Positions 18,768 through 26,071 of a stretch of DNA of 64,000 nt are shown piece after piece. Origin of the DNA: Lysinibacillus_B sp031181585 (GTDB taxonomy: Bacteria > Bacillota > Bacilli > Bacillales_A > Planococcaceae); contig NZ_CP154840.1 in the NCBI RefSeq assembly GCF_047301505.1, positions 2,480,001 to 2,544,000 on the forward strand, written 5' to 3'. The notes beneath the pieces are model-generated. The model made no database searches and was not told where the DNA came from. It saw only the letters and a list, made by a program, of their open reading frames with translations. A program made the translations under genes and the position numbers. Numbering within the stretch: the first letter of the stretch is position 1; each line of letters begins with the position of its first letter.

Positions 18768-19181
18768 TTGGAGTACGAAGAAGTAGAAGTAACACCTGAC
18801 GGTAAAGATCTATTAAACTTGCTTTTCGATAAATATAAGTTCTCTTCAAAGTCATTAAGTAAAATTACTGGCGTTCCCGAAGATACTATAACGAAGTATG
18901 CAAAAGGCATTATAGATGATAGTTCTATCCCTAGAGAACTATATTACAGAATTACTTTACTTACTTTATCCATGGAAGCGGAAGATGAAGACGGGAGAGT
19001 TAGAGGGGTTATCACAAGCTTAATGGCGTATTACGATATAAGCGTCGAAACATTAGCTGCATATGCTAATGTTGAACCATCAGAAATAACAAGCTTCCTC
19101 GACGATTATAACTCAATTCCCCTAGAAACACGTTACAAGATTGGTGTTACTGTTCTTTTCCTTCACTTTTTATGCAAGTAA
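18768..19181 (+). CDS. HTH-domain protein
   Basis: 137 residues from a TTG, with GATGGTG just upstream. The sequence has two similar helix-turn-helix-like halves (KSLSKITGVPEDTITKYAKG and ETLAAYANVEPSEITSFLDD), each followed by a helix, so it looks like a duplicated XRE-like fold. No effector domain. It lies inside element 1 and ends in a good terminator; likely a small DNA-binding protein of unknown target. Confidence 0.7.
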   Translation: MEYEEVEVTPDGKDLLNLLFDKYKFSSKSLSKITGVPEDTITKYAKGIIDDSSIPRELYYRITLLTLSMEAEDEDGRVRGVITSLMAYYDISVETLAAYANVEPSEITSFLDDYNSIPLETRYKIGVTVLFLHFLCK

Positions 19182-19208
19182 TTCTAAATCTTCATATGTC
19201 TTCTTTCA

Positions 19209-19243
19209 TCGAGTGGTTATTCTTATAACTACTCGATTTTTTT
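19209..19243 (+). terminator. Intrinsic terminator after HTH gene
   Basis: ATCGAGT(G/A)GTTAT pairs with ATAACTACTCGAT across a short loop and is followed by seven T. Confidence 0.85.
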
Positions 19244-19408
19244 CTAATTCCATACTTATGCTCCTAAATAAAAAACAATAGGCTCAAACTACGCCTATTT
19301 CTCCTTTTACAGGCATTTTTGAAAATATTTTACTTATTAGCCTTTCAAACTACTCGTTGTTTGGTAGTATGTAGTTATGAGAAAAACGAATTCATATAAC
19401 GATGCTGA

Positions 19409-19633
19409 CTGAATCACGGTATTGGAGCTAATAGAATTAGGCAAGGCGAACTTATTTTCTCTATATATGGTAAAAATGGTAGTGAAATAATGCAAGGACA
19501 TGTTGGGCTTGAAAGAAACGTTACTATTACAAATTGGCATTATCACCTTAAATATGGTAATTTTAAATATCATCACGAGCAAACTCTTTTGAACTATAAC
19601 ACTTTACCAGCATGGGGGTCTCCAGCTAAGTGA
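19409..19633 (+). pseudogene. Orphan C-terminal toxin-like fragment
   Basis: 74 codons without a start codon, opening LNHGIGANRIRQGELIFSIY and continuing GKNGSEIMQGHVGLERNVTI. A histidine/aromatic cluster follows (WHYHLKYGNFKYHH), then it ends LPAWGSPAK. It stops exactly at the GTGA overlap with the next gene. A short headless domain with conserved-looking histidines directly followed by an overlapping small gene is the usual look of the toxin tail of a polymorphic toxin left beside its immunity gene. The toxin family is not recognised, and the call is inference. Confidence 0.45.
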
Positions 19634-20172
19634 ATGAACGTAAAGAAATTTTTATTTTAAGTTATGGTTGTGATTTAGACCATAACAATATAGCTTTCTT
19701 AGTAAAAGAACGCTTGATGCCATTTTCTGATTGGTACAGCAGGAAATCACCTAAGGAAACAGATATATGCGTCCGATATGAAGCTTTTGATATTAATCTA
19801 ACTAAGCACAAACAATTATATTATGCATATACATTTTATATTAACAAAATAAGATTAGAGGCTTTTATGCATTCGCTATCTAAACTTAAAGGAAATCATG
19901 TTTATTTAAATCCACGTGTTAGAGGACATATTGAAGCAACAATAGATGGTTTAGATTATACTGGCCGTGTATATGAGAAGTTAGAAGATGGGGAAGATCT
20001 GATTTTCGTTGACGAGGAATCCATAAATAATATTGACTTAAGAGAGAAGTTGCTATCTTTACCAAGTGAATTACAGGTTCTAAAAATACCAAATAATAAA
20101 AGTTTCGAAGAGAGAAATTTATTATTTGCTAATTGGATTAAAGGGATTACTAGCAAAATAAAGAAAGAATAG
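19630..20172 (+). CDS. Candidate immunity protein
   Basis: 180 residues from a GTG that overlaps the stop of the preceding toxin-like fragment by four bases. Soluble, no membrane helix, mixed charge. Not recognised by family. Its position and overlap suggest an immunity protein that would bind and block the toxin encoded before it. With the toxin reduced to a tail, it may now protect against toxins of related strains. It could equally be an unrelated small cytosolic protein. Confidence 0.55.
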   Translation: MNERKEIFILSYGCDLDHNNIAFLVKERLMPFSDWYSRKSPKETDICVRYEAFDINLTKHKQLYYAYTFYINKIRLEAFMHSLSKLKGNHVYLNPRVRGHIEATIDGLDYTGRVYEKLEDGEDLIFVDEESINNIDLREKLLSLPSELQVLKIPNNKSFEERNLLFANWIKGITSKIKKE

Positions 20173-20389
20173 CATTAATTCTTTCTTTTATATCAATTTG
20201 ATTTCAAAGTCATTTCTAGACCATTATTATTACCGACAAAAAGGGATAGATGACTTAAACGAAGTAAAACAATAAATTGCAGCGCGTGAGAAACAGTTAC
20301 AAGGTGAATAAATACAAAAAGCCCGCTATAAATTAAGGTAACGGGCTTCAACTTTACTTAATTAATTGTACCACTGATTGTCACCTAGC
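20173..20389. other. Gene-free spacer with terminator
   Basis: Short spacer in element 1 between the immunity-like gene and the amidase remnant, which converge here. It contains the amidase terminator at 20319-20348 and nothing else convincing. Confidence 0.4.
20319..20348 (-). terminator. Intrinsic terminator of the element 1 lysis genes
   Basis: AAGCCCG and CGGGCTT arms around TTACC...; on the minus strand it is followed by TTTTTG. The hairpin closely resembles the terminator at 26037-26066 that follows the endolysin of the large prophage. Confidence 0.8.
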
Positions 20390-21205
20390 CTAGTTTGCCA
20401 GCGTTGATGATTTTAGTAGCAGCAGCTACTGCAGCATAAAGGGATGTATATTTACCACTGACGAAGCGCCAGCCGTTTTCGATGTTATTAGACTGCAGAG
20501 GCTCAGCATATAACAAGTAACCTTACTGCAGCAATTCATTCATCGCTTTTAGCATCGCTTCCTCTGTGGCATAACGGCCAAATTGAATACGAAAAGCTTT
20601 AGCCCCCTCTACTATCTTATAACCGATAGAATCAGACGATACCGATTCACCTCCTCCTTCGAGAATCTGCTTAATACGTAGCACCTGTCGTAGCACATGG
20701 TTTTTCTCGAATTCTTTTCCGTTTACGGCTCCGGCATCATGACCTCCATGTCCAGCGTCCAGACATACTGTGCCGTTTGGTTTGCCAATTGATTTAAGAG
20801 CTGCTCGGATAGCCGATGCATATGTTTGAGCTGACTCTTCAATGAATTGTGGATTTGTCTGTAACTTTAAATCCTCACTATTAGAGATAAATAAATGTTC
20901 CACTAAAATGGCCGGCATTGTCGTCTAGCGAAGCACCTGATAACTGGCTGTTTTCATTCCCCGGTTCCGAATGCCTTTATTCTGTAGAAATTGAGCAACT
21001 ACATTGTTGAAAAGCTTTACGTGCTGCAACCTTCGCTGGTGCAGTAGTACCTGATGTATAATCTTCATAACCTGTGGCCGATTTATTAGTAGCACTGTTC
21101 TCATGAAATGAAATAAATAAATCAACCTGTGCTCTGTTTGCAATGTTAGCACGTTCTGAAAGCGTCAAATACGTATCTGCGGATGGCGGAAGAATTACTT
21201 TTCCC
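20390..21205 (-). pseudogene. Rearranged N-acetylmuramoyl-L-alanine amidase with SPOR repeats
   Basis: Pieces of an Amidase_3 endolysin in several frames. From 21205 downwards: VILPPSADTYLTLSERANIA and QVDLFISFHENSAT (the middle of the enzyme), a frame change, MPAILVEHLFISNSEDLKL (the C-terminal part), then GTVCLDAGHGGHDAGAVNG, the motif that should be at the N-terminus, and finally SPOR-like segments RIQFGRYATEEAMLKAMNEL and, after a stop, GWRFVSGKYTSLYAAVAAAT. The order is therefore scrambled and at least two frames are broken. It once cleaved peptidoglycan for phage lysis; now inactive. Confidence 0.75.
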
Positions 21206-21213
21206 CATTGAAC

Positions 21214-21459
21214 TCACTCCTTTGTGATTTTTGTTAGATCAAATAAGCCACATGCTGATAACCCCGCTACAGCCCCTGCAATGACCATCGTGTAATAGTC
21301 ATAAGGACTGACAATTACAGCAACAAAAATACCGACTACAATGGATGTAATCGGCAAATAGCGTGTTGGTAAATTTGTTGTACATTTGACTACCTCAATG
21401 GCTGCTGCTACAAAAACGGCAATCGATGCAGCAATGACTAATAAAAATGTTAAATCCAT
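21214..21459 (-). CDS. Phage holin, small two-to-three helix type
   Basis: 81 residues with hydrophobic stretches TFLLVIAASIAVFVAAAIEV, LPITSIVVGIFVAVIV and MVIAGAVAGLSACGLF, then a charged tail. This pattern and its place between an XhlA-like gene and an amidase identify it as a holin that would make membrane holes at lysis. The frame is intact, unlike its neighbours, with a GGAGGG ribosome site. Confidence 0.75.
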   Translation of the reverse strand: MDLTFLLVIAASIAVFVAAAIEVVKCTTNLPTRYLPITSIVVGIFVAVIVSPYDYYTMVIAGAVAGLSACGLFDLTKITKE

Positions 21460-21471
21460 AATGGATCCCTC

Positions 21472-21865
21472 CTATTTTGAAATAAAGTACTCAATGATCA
21501 TGTAGATAATTCCACCTGAAGCACCCAGAACACTAAACGCACCACACACCTTAAAGACAACGTGGGCTATGGTGTTCCACTTCAAGATTTTAAATTCATG
21601 TTGCTGAGCGGAACGATTACTTTGGTAACCCATTGCATTTTCCGTCAACGTAAACAATTTTTCCATTTGCGCATTTAACACGTTACGGGTCTCCCTATTA
21701 TCCTTCAGCACAGTATTTTCTAGCTCTGTATTTTGGTTCTTTAATTCTGTCAAACGTTTCCAGCTTCTCCTAATGGTCCCTATCGTTCTTTTCAAGGATT
21801 GTAATACGCTCTTCATAATTCTTAACTGTCATAAACATAGATGCACTCCCTTCCGTTTGTGGCAT
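21472..21865 (-). pseudogene. XhlA-like membrane-anchored lysis accessory protein, frameshifted
   Basis: The N-terminal part (MPQTEGSASMFMTVKNYEER...EKNDRDH) and the C-terminal part (SWKRLTELKNQNTELENTVL...GIIYMIIEYF) are in different frames; the break is near 21770 where one extra T makes a stop. The intact protein would have a coiled coil followed by one C-terminal membrane helix, as in XhlA-type proteins encoded beside holins. Confidence 0.65.
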
Positions 21866-21896
21866 CTCCATCCTTCCTAATTCATTGCAAAATAAA

Positions 21897-21924
21897 AGCC
21901 CTCCACAGATGGTTGTGGAAGGCA
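21897..21924 (-). terminator. Intrinsic terminator inside the element 1 tail/lysis region
   Basis: GCCTTCCACA and TGTGGAGGGC on the minus strand form a hairpin followed by TTTTATTTT. It separates the STAS-like gene from the lysis genes. Confidence 0.75.
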
Positions 21925-21967
21925 TATTGTTATTGGTAAAAGCGTTACATCTGCTACTTATAATCAA

Positions 21968-22345
21968 TTACTGAGAATATCCAATTAACCATTTGAATGC
22001 TTGTTCATAATTATCAAAAAAACCAACGGACTCTTTTGTGTTGGATTCCTTTAAATAGTTCAATATCTCTCCTTCTTCAAGAAGAAATGCGATTGCTTTG
22101 CTGTGCTTTAGTATGGATTCATTAAAAAATTTATCTTTCCATTCTTTCTGAACAGAAAAATGGTCAGGAATATATCCTTTTCTATCTACCAACAATCTAA
22201 ATTGTCGGTCTTCTGAAATGAATTGTTGACAGACTAGCTCAAAACCATTAAACCAATCATTAACGTCCTCTACTTTTATCTTACCTATCAGATGGGTAAC
22301 TATTAGATCTCCTACAACTTCTGTGTGGACATTCTTTTCAGTCAA
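21968..22345 (-). CDS. STAS/SpoIIAA-like domain protein
   Basis: 125 residues. The strand-helix pattern GDLIVTHLIGKIKVEDVNDW, FRLLVDRKGYIPDHFSVQKE, KAIAFLLEEGE fits the STAS/SEC14-like (SpoIIAA-like) fold found in small cytosolic proteins. No catalytic motif. The frame is intact and stands as its own unit inside element 1, so it may be an accessory (moron) gene of the lost phage. The ribosome site is GGGGATGA before the ATG. Confidence 0.6.
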   Translation of the reverse strand: MTEKNVHTEVVGDLIVTHLIGKIKVEDVNDWFNGFELVCQQFISEDRQFRLLVDRKGYIPDHFSVQKEWKDKFFNESILKHSKAIAFLLEEGEILNYLKESNTKESVGFFDNYEQAFKWLIGYSQ

Positions 22346-22492
22346 CGCGGAATCATCCCCTTTAGTTTCTATTATGGATAAAAACCCTCTAAAATCAATA
22401 CCTAGCTTCTAACTGTATCACTTATTTCCCCTCACCATACAGTAATCCATTTCTAATTCAACAATAAAAATCATGCTAGCTTATGCTGCATT

Positions 22493-22690
22493 TTAGAAAT
22501 CTTGCTTCGTAATTTCCTTATACTGCTCAGGTGTAATCTCACCAAACAAATTACTCTCAGTCACAACTGCTAGCCGTAAACCACTTCAAATTAAAAGCCA
22601 TTTTCCAGAAATTCATGAGGAAGCACTTCCTTTCAACTGGATAATTTCTATTTTCATTTGGGCTAACTCAGCACCGAGTCTGTTTATAAT
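22493..22690 (-). pseudogene. Remnants of XkdX-type tail-end gene and its upstream neighbour
   Basis: From 22616 the minus strand starts MNFWKMAFNLKWFTA and, after a small frame change, continues AVVTESNLFGEITPEQYKEI and ends KQDF at 22493, the typical ending of XkdX family proteins. Overlapping its start by ATGA is the tail of a second frame (RLGAELAQMKIEIIQLKGSA), equivalent to the gene before XkdX in the large prophage. Confidence 0.65.
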
Positions 22691-22699
22691 CACATTTTT

Positions 22700-23194
22700 T
22701 TTATGTTAGAGAGCTTTTCTTGAGCAAGTTGCATATAAAGCGAAGTGGAAACTAACTTCTGAAAGAAACCATAACTATGTAATGAAAAGCTATGTATTGA
22801 ATGCAATTGGTTATCACAAAATTAAAAATGTAACCAATTTAGTTATACAACGAGAGCTATTCGATCCTCTTATTAAAGTGGGATTTAATTATGGTCATGT
22901 CATTGTTACTTACGCTGGCAACCTATAGGTGAACGATATAAAAAAAGGATTATTGACTTAATCTGTGAACGTGAGAATATCCCCCACTTCACTCCCCATT
23001 ATTTAAGAGATACATTTGTCTCAATCCAATTATCTAATAATGTCCCTATTACAACTGTTGCTGCATTGGTTGGAGATACACCTGAAACAATCTACAAAAT
23101 CTATGCTCATTCTTTTGAAAAGGATGAAATTCAAGCATCAAATATCATGGATGAAATTATCTCCTTAAATCCCTTTAATGAAATCAAAAAGTGA
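22700..23194 (+). pseudogene. Tyrosine recombinase (integrase), C-terminal remnant
   Basis: The last ~95 codons, ending with TGA at 23192, read LRWQPIGERYKKRIIDLICE, then HFTPHYLRDTFVSIQL with the H-x-x-R box, and GDTPETIYKIYAHSFEKDE with the catalytic tyrosine. Upstream the frame shifts (RELFDPLIKVGFNYGHVIVT in another frame) and the N-terminal half is missing. It lies 120 bases from the att-like repeat at 23317, as an integrase should. Inactive. Confidence 0.8.
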
Positions 23195-23285
23195 GCCAAT
23201 TTGGGGCACTTTTTGGGGCACCCTATTTTATGCAACGAATTTTAAAGCAATATGCAAAATGTTTACAGCAAATTAAAATCCACCA

Positions 23286-23307
23286 AAACGTTGATATATC
23301 AACGTTT
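23286..23307. repeat. 22-bp perfect palindrome beside the att repeat
   Basis: AAACGTTGATA followed directly by its exact complement, ten bases from the att-like repeat and just after the integrase remnant. It may be a binding site for the integrase, an excisionase or a repressor. Confidence 0.6.
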
Positions 23308-23316
23308 AGAGCAACA

Positions 23317-23387
23317 AAAAACACCTGCAATATATACAGGTGTTCGAGATTTTTTAGGATAACCATTTTGGAGGTGTATTCTTGCTC
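23317..23387. repeat. ypjP-side copy of the 71-bp att-like repeat
   Basis: Contains the last 11 codons of ypjP, its stop at 23354 and its terminator (ACACCTG...CAGGTGT followed on the minus strand by a T-run). The second copy at 18332-18402 differs at four positions. Confidence 0.8.
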
Positions 23388-23959
23388 CAATAGATTTCAC
23401 CAAGGTCATAATGCTTAGCGAACCGGTCTTCAAATGTATGATAGTGGAAGTTATAGTAGTATCCTTCGTCCAGGCGGTTTTCTGTCCGCACGTGGAAGCG
23501 GATAATATCTTCCTTCGTTTGTGTATTTTTAATGTGGAAAATCTTTTCTGAATAATTGCCGCTCGGTCTTTCCGTAATTGTCAGCGAGCGCATTGTATCT
23601 TGATCAAGGCGTGCTAATGTGAAATCAATCGCTTCCTCCATTTTTGGGAAAATACGTGTTTCAAAATCATCACCAATTACCGGAGCGATGCGTGTGCCAA
23701 ACTTTATGTATGCCTGTTCTTTAGCGGTCGTCTTCATTGTTTGCACGAGCTGGTGCGGGTCGTCCGCTTTATCCTGATGCTCGTCTATCGGCAGCTGATC
23801 GAGCTGGATGGCTGATGTAATATCATTAACAGTTGGATTATGAGAGCGGAGTTCCTTACCTTCTTCAAGGTGATGCCAAATCTCGTGATTCGGCGCGATG
23901 ATTCCTAATGTCAGGACCGCGACCGAGATCATAAGCCCTTTTTGTAACCATTTCTTCAT
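23354..23959 (-). CDS. ypjP: YpjP-like protein
   Basis: 201 residues from the ATG at 23959 (GGTGAAATTT before it). The N-terminus MKKWLQKGLMISVAVLTLGI is a signal peptide or membrane anchor, followed by a soluble, probably extracytoplasmic domain ending EDRFAKHYDLGEIYWSKNTP. Bacillus YpjP proteins have this size and ending, and in Bacillus subtilis ypjP, ypiP and yphP are neighbours, as here; the family call rests on that context and on recollection. Function unknown. An element has inserted immediately downstream without damaging the gene. Confidence 0.8.
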   Translation of the reverse strand: MKKWLQKGLMISVAVLTLGIIAPNHEIWHHLEEGKELRSHNPTVNDITSAIQLDQLPIDEHQDKADDPHQLVQTMKTTAKEQAYIKFGTRIAPVIGDDFETRIFPKMEEAIDFTLARLDQDTMRSLTITERPSGNYSEKIFHIKNTQTKEDIIRFHVRTENRLDEGYYYNFHYHTFEDRFAKHYDLGEIYWSKNTPPKWLS

Positions 23960-24108
23960 AAATTTCACCGTCCGTTTATGTACATATTTCCAAGTTCATT
24001 CTATACTTAATTATACGAATGATAACTGAAAAGGTTTCATCTTTTTCTTATTCATTGTACAATACTTATGGACTTATATGTTTTTTTATTCAAGGGAGGT
24101 TTTTCTAA

Positions 24109-24186
24109 ATGAGCGGAACATTCGCGATCAGTTTAGGCCTATTCTTAATGTTGGCTTACCTAACTTCATTATGCTTCACAGATTAA
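24109..24186 (+). CDS. 25-residue single-helix membrane peptide
   Basis: MSGTFAISLGLFLMLAYLTS and a short end (LCFTD). A strong CAAGGGAGG lies nine bases before the ATG and a terminator follows four bases after the stop, so this looks like a dedicated small gene. One hydrophobic helix fills nearly the whole peptide. Its function is unknown; small regulators of membrane proteins or type I toxins look similar. Confidence 0.6.
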   Translation: MSGTFAISLGLFLMLAYLTSLCFTD

Positions 24187-24189
24187 TCT

Positions 24190-24222
24190 CAAAAATCACC
24201 CAGGCATCCCTCGGGTGATTTT
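24190..24222. terminator. Bidirectional intrinsic terminator
   Basis: AAAATCACCC and GGGTGATTTT arms with six T after the hairpin on the plus strand and a T-run on the minus strand too. It ends the micro-ORF transcript and can also end a transcript arriving from ypiP or the candidate RNA. Confidence 0.85.
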
Positions 24223-24262
24223 TTCATTGCGATTTTCAGCAATATTTTCCCTAGAATTGGAC

Positions 24263-24589
24263 AAGGGGCACCCTCGGTTCCGAGAGTACCCCTTTAGTAT
24301 TTAATAGATAGCCTGTTAGTATAAATGTCATGTCTCAACCCGATCATCCGGGGAATTTTATTTATGTCGGGAGTCAATCCTCCCTGTGTTTAACCGCGGT
24401 AAAATTCAACTAATACTTTCTACAACTTAAGCAACGCAATCCCAACCTTCTACTGCGTCCTTGCTGCCCTTAAGCTAGCGCCAGTGTGAATAAGCTTCAA
24501 CAAAAGCAACTAGTTAGAATGCCAATTTATATAACGAGCCATCTAAAATAGCACCTGGCTAGTATAACACGTTACCAATGTTTTGTAAA
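24263..24589 (-). ncRNA. Candidate structured non-coding RNA with its own promoter
   Basis: The ~430 bases between ypiP and the micro-ORF have no ORF but a very good minus-strand sigma-A promoter: TTTACA at 24584-24589, 17-base spacer, TATACT at 24561-24566. Downstream the sequence is richer in G+C and in pairings: GCCA/TGGC right after the start, a CTTAAG...ACGCA...TGCGT...CTTAAG stem near 24432-24480, CCCGA/TCGGG near 24335-24370, and a GGGGTACTCTCGG/CCGAGGGTGCCCC hairpin at 24263-24295. The transcript would be about 290 bases. I cannot match it to RNase P, tmRNA, SRP RNA or a known riboswitch. Confidence 0.45.
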
Positions 24590-24619
24590 ATCAAATAGAA
24601 TCATACATTGGTAAATAGT

Positions 24620-25408
24620 TTACTCTTTATCAATATAGCCATAGTGAAACTTGGATGTCGGCCGGATATCCCGCTGGAAGCCGAATTCATCAAACCATTC
24701 GGATCTGAAATGCGCTTTCAGGACAACCCGGCGTTTTGCTACACGGACTGCTTCCTCCACCCACTCTTTTGTTAACGCCAGATGCTCTCCTGCCTCACGG
24801 AGTGCCTCAAAGTTATTTGATTCTTCAATGGTTTCCTCAAACATGGGATCCATATAGACGACATCAAAGGAATGATCCGGTAAAGCTTTTAAATAAGTGA
24901 CAGCTTCGCTGCATATAACCTTGATATGCCTCATGCATGCAGTAAGCGGGAGCTCTGTAGTATCGTACGTCTGCATGCCTCTTTCTACAGTAAAGGCGAC
25001 ATTTGGATTTGCTTCAACTCCAACAACTTTTCCTGACTGCCCAGCTACAAACGCCGCAACGAGACTATCCGAACCAATCCCAAGCGTGCAGTCTAAAAAC
25101 GAATCTCCTTGCTTCAATTCACATGCTGCAACCATCGGGTCTATTTCTCCGCGATCCAGCCGCTTTAAACGGAATGCTGCAGAATTCGGATGAAAAAAGA
25201 AAGGCACCGAAGCACCTTTCGGATAATATTCATATCGATCTTTGCCTGCTACAATCACATGAGCGTCATATTCCTTACCCATTTTCGCAACAGAGCGCTT
25301 TTTGCGAGGCACGAAGTCGAGGTCTAGAGCTTCACAGGCCTCTTTTGCAAGCCGCTCAGACATTTCATCCGGTCTGCCTCCAGTCGTAACAACTGTTATT
25401 CCGCGCAT
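24620..25408 (-). CDS. ypiP: YpiP-like class I SAM-dependent methyltransferase
   Basis: 262 residues. The SAM-binding core is FLDCTLGIGSDSLVAAF near 104-120 with the acidic VVGVEANP and the catalytic-loop VVYMDPMF; this is the Rossmann methyltransferase pattern with a DPMF/NPPY-like motif, related to rRNA guanine methyltransferases of the RsmJ type. The N-terminal RGITVVTTGGRPDEM and the ending RDIRPTSKFHYGYI are characteristic. It overlaps the brxA stop by 13 bases, so the two form an operon. Substrate not established. Confidence 0.85.
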   Translation of the reverse strand: MRGITVVTTGGRPDEMSERLAKEACEALDLDFVPRKKRSVAKMGKEYDAHVIVAGKDRYEYYPKGASVPFFFHPNSAAFRLKRLDRGEIDPMVAACELKQGDSFLDCTLGIGSDSLVAAFVAGQSGKVVGVEANPNVAFTVERGMQTYDTTELPLTACMRHIKVICSEAVTYLKALPDHSFDVVYMDPMFEETIEESNNFEALREAGEHLALTKEWVEEAVRVAKRRVVLKAHFRSEWFDEFGFQRDIRPTSKFHYGYIDKE

Positions 25409-25827
25409 ACTTGCTTTAATACATCAGCAATATGGTCGCGGATTTGTTCCATCGGGAAACCTTCGATGTTTTCGCGGGGAATGAAGTACGCTAACTCCCC
25501 ACCCTTTAAAATAGCCATTGAAGGTGAACTTGGCGGCACATCTTCAAAGAAAGCACGCATTGTTGCTGTTGCATCTGGGTCCTGTCCTGCAAATACCGTT
25601 ACTAAATTATCCGGTTTCACCATTTCAATTGCTTCACGAGCAGCCGGACGAGCGAGTCCTGCGGCACATCCACATACCGAATTGATGACAACTAGGGAAA
25701 CCCCTTGTGCCGTCGCCATAAATTCATTTACTTCATCTGCAGTCGTTAGTTCTGTAAAGCCTGCCTCCGTTAGTTCAGTACGCATTGGCATCGTCACTTG
25801 ACGCATATATTCTTCGTAAGCGTTCAT
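25396..25827 (-). CDS. brxA: Bacilliredoxin BrxA (YphP)
   Basis: 143 residues from the ATG at 25827 with AAAGAGGGCG before it. The active site is Cys52-Gly-Cys54 in NSVCGCAAGLARP, the CGC motif of bacilliredoxins, which remove bacillithiol from oxidised protein thiols in the cytosol. Thioredoxin-like fold. I chose BrxA (YphP) over BrxB because ypiP is its neighbour. Its first nine codons and promoter lie within the left att repeat of the large prophage. Confidence 0.9.
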   Translation of the reverse strand: MNAYEEYMRQVTMPMRTELTEAGFTELTTADEVNEFMATAQGVSLVVINSVCGCAAGLARPAAREAIEMVKPDNLVTVFAGQDPDATATMRAFFEDVPPSSPSMAILKGGELAYFIPRENIEGFPMEQIRDHIADVLKQVCAE

Positions 25828-25903
25828 ATTTTCGCCCTCTTTCATTTATATTCGCAATGCCTATTATATCAAGGTTTTTCCCACATGTACAAAGATTGGA
25901 TTT
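25802..25903. repeat. Left attachment repeat (att) of the large prophage
   Basis: 102 bases identical to 62579-62680 except for one A/G difference. It covers the first 26 bases of brxA, its ribosome site and its promoter. Confidence 0.92.
25863..25892 (-). promoter_or_regulatory. brxA promoter inside the att repeat
   Basis: TTGTAC (25887-25892), 18-base spacer, TATAAT (25863-25868), with a TG one base before the -10 hexamer (extended -10). It lies wholly inside the 102-bp repeat, so the gene keeps its promoter after prophage insertion. A second copy at 62640-62669 drives the truncated copy at the right end. Confidence 0.8.
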
Positions 25904-25981
25904 CGTGAGCTTCCGGATTTTTTCAGAATTTATGTTATCTTTTTGTGACTTTTTTGTTTTTCGAAAAATTACCTTTTTCAA

Positions 25982-26004
25982 AAACGCAGCGAGTGCGTTT
26001 TTTT
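25982..26004 (+). terminator. Hairpin with T-run at the prophage left end
   Basis: AAACGCA and TGCGTTT arms with five-base loop followed by seven T on the plus strand. Confidence 0.6.
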
Positions 26005-26036
26005 ATTTGGTGAAAAGTAAATAAATCCAGCACAAA

Positions 26037-26066
26037 AATCCCGCTACCAATTAAGGTAACGGGATT
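26037..26066 (-). terminator. Intrinsic terminator after the endolysin
   Basis: GAATCCCGTTACC and GGTAGCGGGAT arms, followed by TTTTTG on the minus strand. It closes the late operon of the prophage. Confidence 0.85.
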
Positions 26067-26071
26067 CGTTT

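Larger units (their letters stand above)
18332..23387. mobile_element. Decayed prophage-like element at the 3' end of ypjP
   Basis: About 5 kb bounded by the 71-bp direct repeat. Next to the ypjP-proximal repeat is a broken tyrosine integrase; further in are remains of a phage tail-end gene (XkdX type), a STAS-like gene, a frameshifted XhlA-like gene, a holin and a rearranged amidase, all on the minus strand in normal phage order. On the plus strand are an HTH gene and a toxin-tail/immunity pair. Structural head genes are missing, so most of the original phage has been deleted. Confidence 0.75.

Noticed and set aside
24263..24589. T-box leader or known housekeeping RNA
   Set aside because: A TTACCGCGG segment recalls a T-box, but the specifier layout is missing and the RNA does not lead into a gene on the same strand; RNase P, tmRNA and SRP motifs are absent.
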